A stretch of DNA of 23,378 bases from CAVALG01 sp963656085. GTDB lineage: Bacteria; Bacillota; Clostridia; Oscillospirales; Acutalibacteraceae. Below are positions 21,929-23,378 of the stretch, in pieces (positions within the stretch are counted from its first letter, which is position 1; each line of letters starts with the position of its first letter). A model generated the notes under the pieces. The model was not told the origin of the DNA. It saw only the letters and a program-made list of their open reading frames with translations, and did no database searches. The position numbers were made by a program, and so were the translations under genes. Location: positions 1 to 23,378 of the forward strand of contig CAVKHV010000023.1 in the NCBI GenBank assembly GCA_963656085.1, given 5' to 3'.

Positions 21929-23005
21929 ATGAAAAAAAGAATTTTTACAATCGTTATTGCAGCGCTTCTCTGCTTTGCAATTGTTCTTCCGGTATCGGTA
22001 TCCGCCGCCGATTTTGACAGCAGCAAGGTTTACTGGAAAAAGACCGTCGCCGTAGACGGCAGCAAAGTCACGGTGACCTTCAGTTCCGTAAACGGTAAAG
22101 ATAAACTCTGCGGCGGCAAGGTATCGCTTACATATGACCCCGAAGTTCTTAAATTCAATCCTGACGGTTCGTCAAAAACGGTCGGCTCAAATTTCGGTAT
22201 GGGCGTCATAAATACGCAAAGCGGTAAGTTTATTGCAAATTTTGCATGTGCAACACCGATTACGAAAGACGGCGTCCTTGCCGTAGCCGTGTTTGACATT
22301 GTCGACGGTAAAGTGTGTAATAAAGATACCTTTAAACTTGCGAATGAAAGCCTGTTCGGCGAGCCGGGTAAGGCGGAACCGGATACAGCTGAAGCACCGA
22401 TTGAATTTTCCTGTAATCACAAAAATAAAAAAGAAAATACCGTTGCGGAGGCAACCTGTGACGCCGAAGGCAAAAAAACCGTTTCCTGCGCTTCCTGCGG
22501 CGCGGTTATTAAGGAAACCGCAATCAAAAAACTTTCTCACGAATGGGTGAAGGATAAAGAAAAAACGGTTGAACCCGATTGCAAGGCAAAAACGGACGGT
22601 AAGATTGTCGAGTATTGCAAAAACTGCAAAAAAGAAAGGACGACCGCAGTTAAATGGGATGATGACTCAAAATCGCATGACTACGGCAAAGCCGAGGTGA
22701 CCAAAAAACCTACCGAAGACACGGACGGCGTAAGCGTTTCTACTTGTAAAAAATGCGGTAAAACCAAAACCGAAATAATTAAAAAACTTTCCGATAAGGA
22801 CGGTAAAGACGGTGACGGCAAAACCGAAAGCGGCTCGGCAAGCGGAAAAGCGAACGCGGGCAAAGACGCCGTTTCGGCAAAAAAGGAAAGTTCAACCGGA
22901 ATAATTATTTTCGTAATTTCCGCCGTCGTGATCGCCGGCATTGCTGTTGCGGCAGTCCTTATCTACAGGAAAAAAGTACGTAAAAACCGCGAGCCGTTGT
23001 CGTAA
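21929..23005 (+). CDS. Secreted membrane-anchored protein with cohesin-like domain and CxxC repeats
   Basis: A 358-residue cell-surface protein. Residues 1-26 are a signal peptide (MKKRIF, hydrophobic core, cleavage near VSA-AD). Residues about 33-145 resemble a cohesin or related beta-sandwich: KVTVTFSSV, then GGKVSLTYDPEVLKF and a late G-V-L-A-V-A-V-F-D strand. Residues 160-288 hold three CxxC repeats at Cys 187/190, 230/233 and 273/276, exactly 43 residues apart, each preceded by a His (164, 204, 250). A Lys/Gly/Ser linker leads to a transmembrane helix (about 324-345) and a basic tail. GGAGG precedes ATG 21929. Function is unknown; adhesion or protein display is inference. A tandem paralogue follows. 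Confidence 0.85.
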   Translation: MKKRIFTIVIAALLCFAIVLPVSVSAADFDSSKVYWKKTVAVDGSKVTVTFSSVNGKDKLCGGKVSLTYDPEVLKFNPDGSSKTVGSNFGMGVINTQSGKFIANFACATPITKDGVLAVAVFDIVDGKVCNKDTFKLANESLFGEPGKAEPDTAEAPIEFSCNHKNKKENTVAEATCDAEGKKTVSCASCGAVIKETAIKKLSHEWVKDKEKTVEPDCKAKTDGKIVEYCKNCKKERTTAVKWDDDSKSHDYGKAEVTKKPTEDTDGVSVSTCKKCGKTKTEIIKKLSDKDGKDGDGKTESGSASGKANAGKDAVSAKKESSTGIIIFVISAVVIAGIAVAAVLIYRKKVRKNREPLS

Positions 23006-23059
23006 AAATCAAAAGTAAGAACCATTTTTTGTTTAATGTTTACAAAAGCACTTGCACTA

Positions 23060-23096
23060 CATAAAAAACATTTATAACAATTCGTGTTTTTTTATG
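23060..23096 (+). terminator. Possible AT-rich terminator between the two paralogues
   Basis: CATAAAAAACA (23060-23070) pairs with TGTTTTTTTATG (23085-23096) with one extra T. The stem is AT-rich and weak. It is the only hairpin in the 195-base gap that could end transcription of the first paralogue. Confidence 0.35.
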
Positions 23097-23105
23097 AAAA
23101 AACTA

Positions 23106-23134
23106 TTGCATTGCAAAAAAGCTTGTGCTATAAT
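23106..23134 (+). promoter_or_regulatory. Promoter of the second cohesin-like gene
   Basis: TTGCAT (23106-23111), 17 bases, TGC-TATAAT (extended -10; hexamer 23129-23134). The core string GTGCTATAATACACTT matches the first paralogue's promoter exactly. Confidence 0.75.
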
Positions 23135-23145
23135 ACACTTGTTAT

Positions 23146-23166
23146 TAGGCTAAGTTTGTTAGCTTA
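23146..23166 (+). other. 5' leader hairpin, second copy
   Basis: TAGGCTAA (23146-23153) and TTAGCTTA (23159-23166) form an 8-bp stem with one G-U pair and a 5-base loop. It starts about 11 bases after the -10 box, like the first paralogue's hairpin, although the stem sequences are unrelated. Confidence 0.5.
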
Positions 23167-23200
23167 TCAAAAAACACACTGGAAAATGGAGGAATATCCA

Positions 23201-23378
23201 ATGAAAAAAAGAATTTTTTCACTTGTCATTGCTGTAATTCTTTGTTTCGCAATGACCGTTCCGGTAACGATTTTGGCTGATAATTTTGATAACAGCAAAG
23301 TCTACTGGAAAAAGACCGTTACTGTAGAAGGAAGAAAGGTTAAGCTGGTTATCGAGTCCGTAAACGGCGCAGGTAAAC
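23201..23378 (+). CDS. Second secreted cohesin-like paralogue (partial, cut by window end)
   Basis: The reading frame from ATG 23201 (GGAGG upstream) is open to the window end, giving 59 residues. It starts MKKRIFSLVIAVILCFAM, a signal peptide nearly like that of the preceding gene. The conserved FDNSKVYWKKTV, V-x-G-x-K-V and SVNG follow, aligning without gaps to residues 29-58 of the first paralogue. It is clearly a tandem duplicate. Whether it keeps the CxxC repeats and membrane anchor cannot be seen. Confidence 0.88.
   Translation, partial: MKKRIFSLVIAVILCFAMTVPVTILADNFDNSKVYWKKTVTVEGRKVKLVIESVNGAGK

Noticed and set aside
22160..22990. CRISPR-like array in the CxxC protein gene
   Set aside because: The periodicity is at protein level (43 residues); the DNA repeats are diverged and there are no spacers.

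Overview
The window reads as a chromosomal segment of a Clostridia-type Firmicute with intermediate GC, plausibly a gut Oscillospiraceae or Ruminococcaceae relative. PolC, a pyrH-frr-uppS-cdsA-dxr-rseP-ispG-polC gene order, an rsmG-noc pair, ThyX-based thymidylate synthesis and strong AGGAGG-type ribosome sites support this. The taxonomic call is inference. Most of the window is core housekeeping DNA. The accessory-looking part lies after about 19.5 kb.

Region 1 (1-10224, + strand) is one long operon. It starts with the tail of UMP kinase, then ribosome recycling factor, undecaprenyl diphosphate synthase, CDP-diacylglycerol synthase, two MEP-pathway isoprenoid enzymes (Dxr, IspG) flanking the site-2 protease RseP, and finally the replicative polymerase PolC. 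It closes with a hairpin terminator. The operon links translation, lipid-carrier and phospholipid synthesis, isoprenoid precursors and replication.

Region 2 (10225-14370) holds a membrane-anchored G5/M23 cell-wall hydrolase (+), a convergent TetR-type regulator (-), rsmG (+) and a Noc/ParB-type DNA-binding protein (+), each with a recognisable promoter or terminator. The hydrolase leader and the TetR promoter share an almost identical inverted repeat, which suggests that the regulator controls both genes.

Region 3 (14371-19670, + strand) is a tight operon thyX-tmk-DJ-1-5-FCL-mltG-U32. It makes dTMP and dTDP, recycles folate, cuts nascent glycan strands and probably modifies tRNA. Its terminator lies inside the 3' end of the convergent penicillin-binding protein gene. 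A 3'-terminal tRNA-like fragment sits between the two.

Region 4 (19600-23378) has a class B penicillin-binding protein and a small single-pass membrane protein on the minus strand. Divergent from them are two tandem paralogous secreted, membrane-anchored proteins with a cohesin-like domain and CxxC repeats; the second is cut by the window end. The two paralogues have matching promoters and similarly placed leader hairpins of different sequence. The penicillin-binding protein's ribosome site lies in a 12-bp stem.

No CRISPR array, rRNA, intact tRNA, transposase, integrase or phage gene was seen. No gap between genes exceeds 300 bases.
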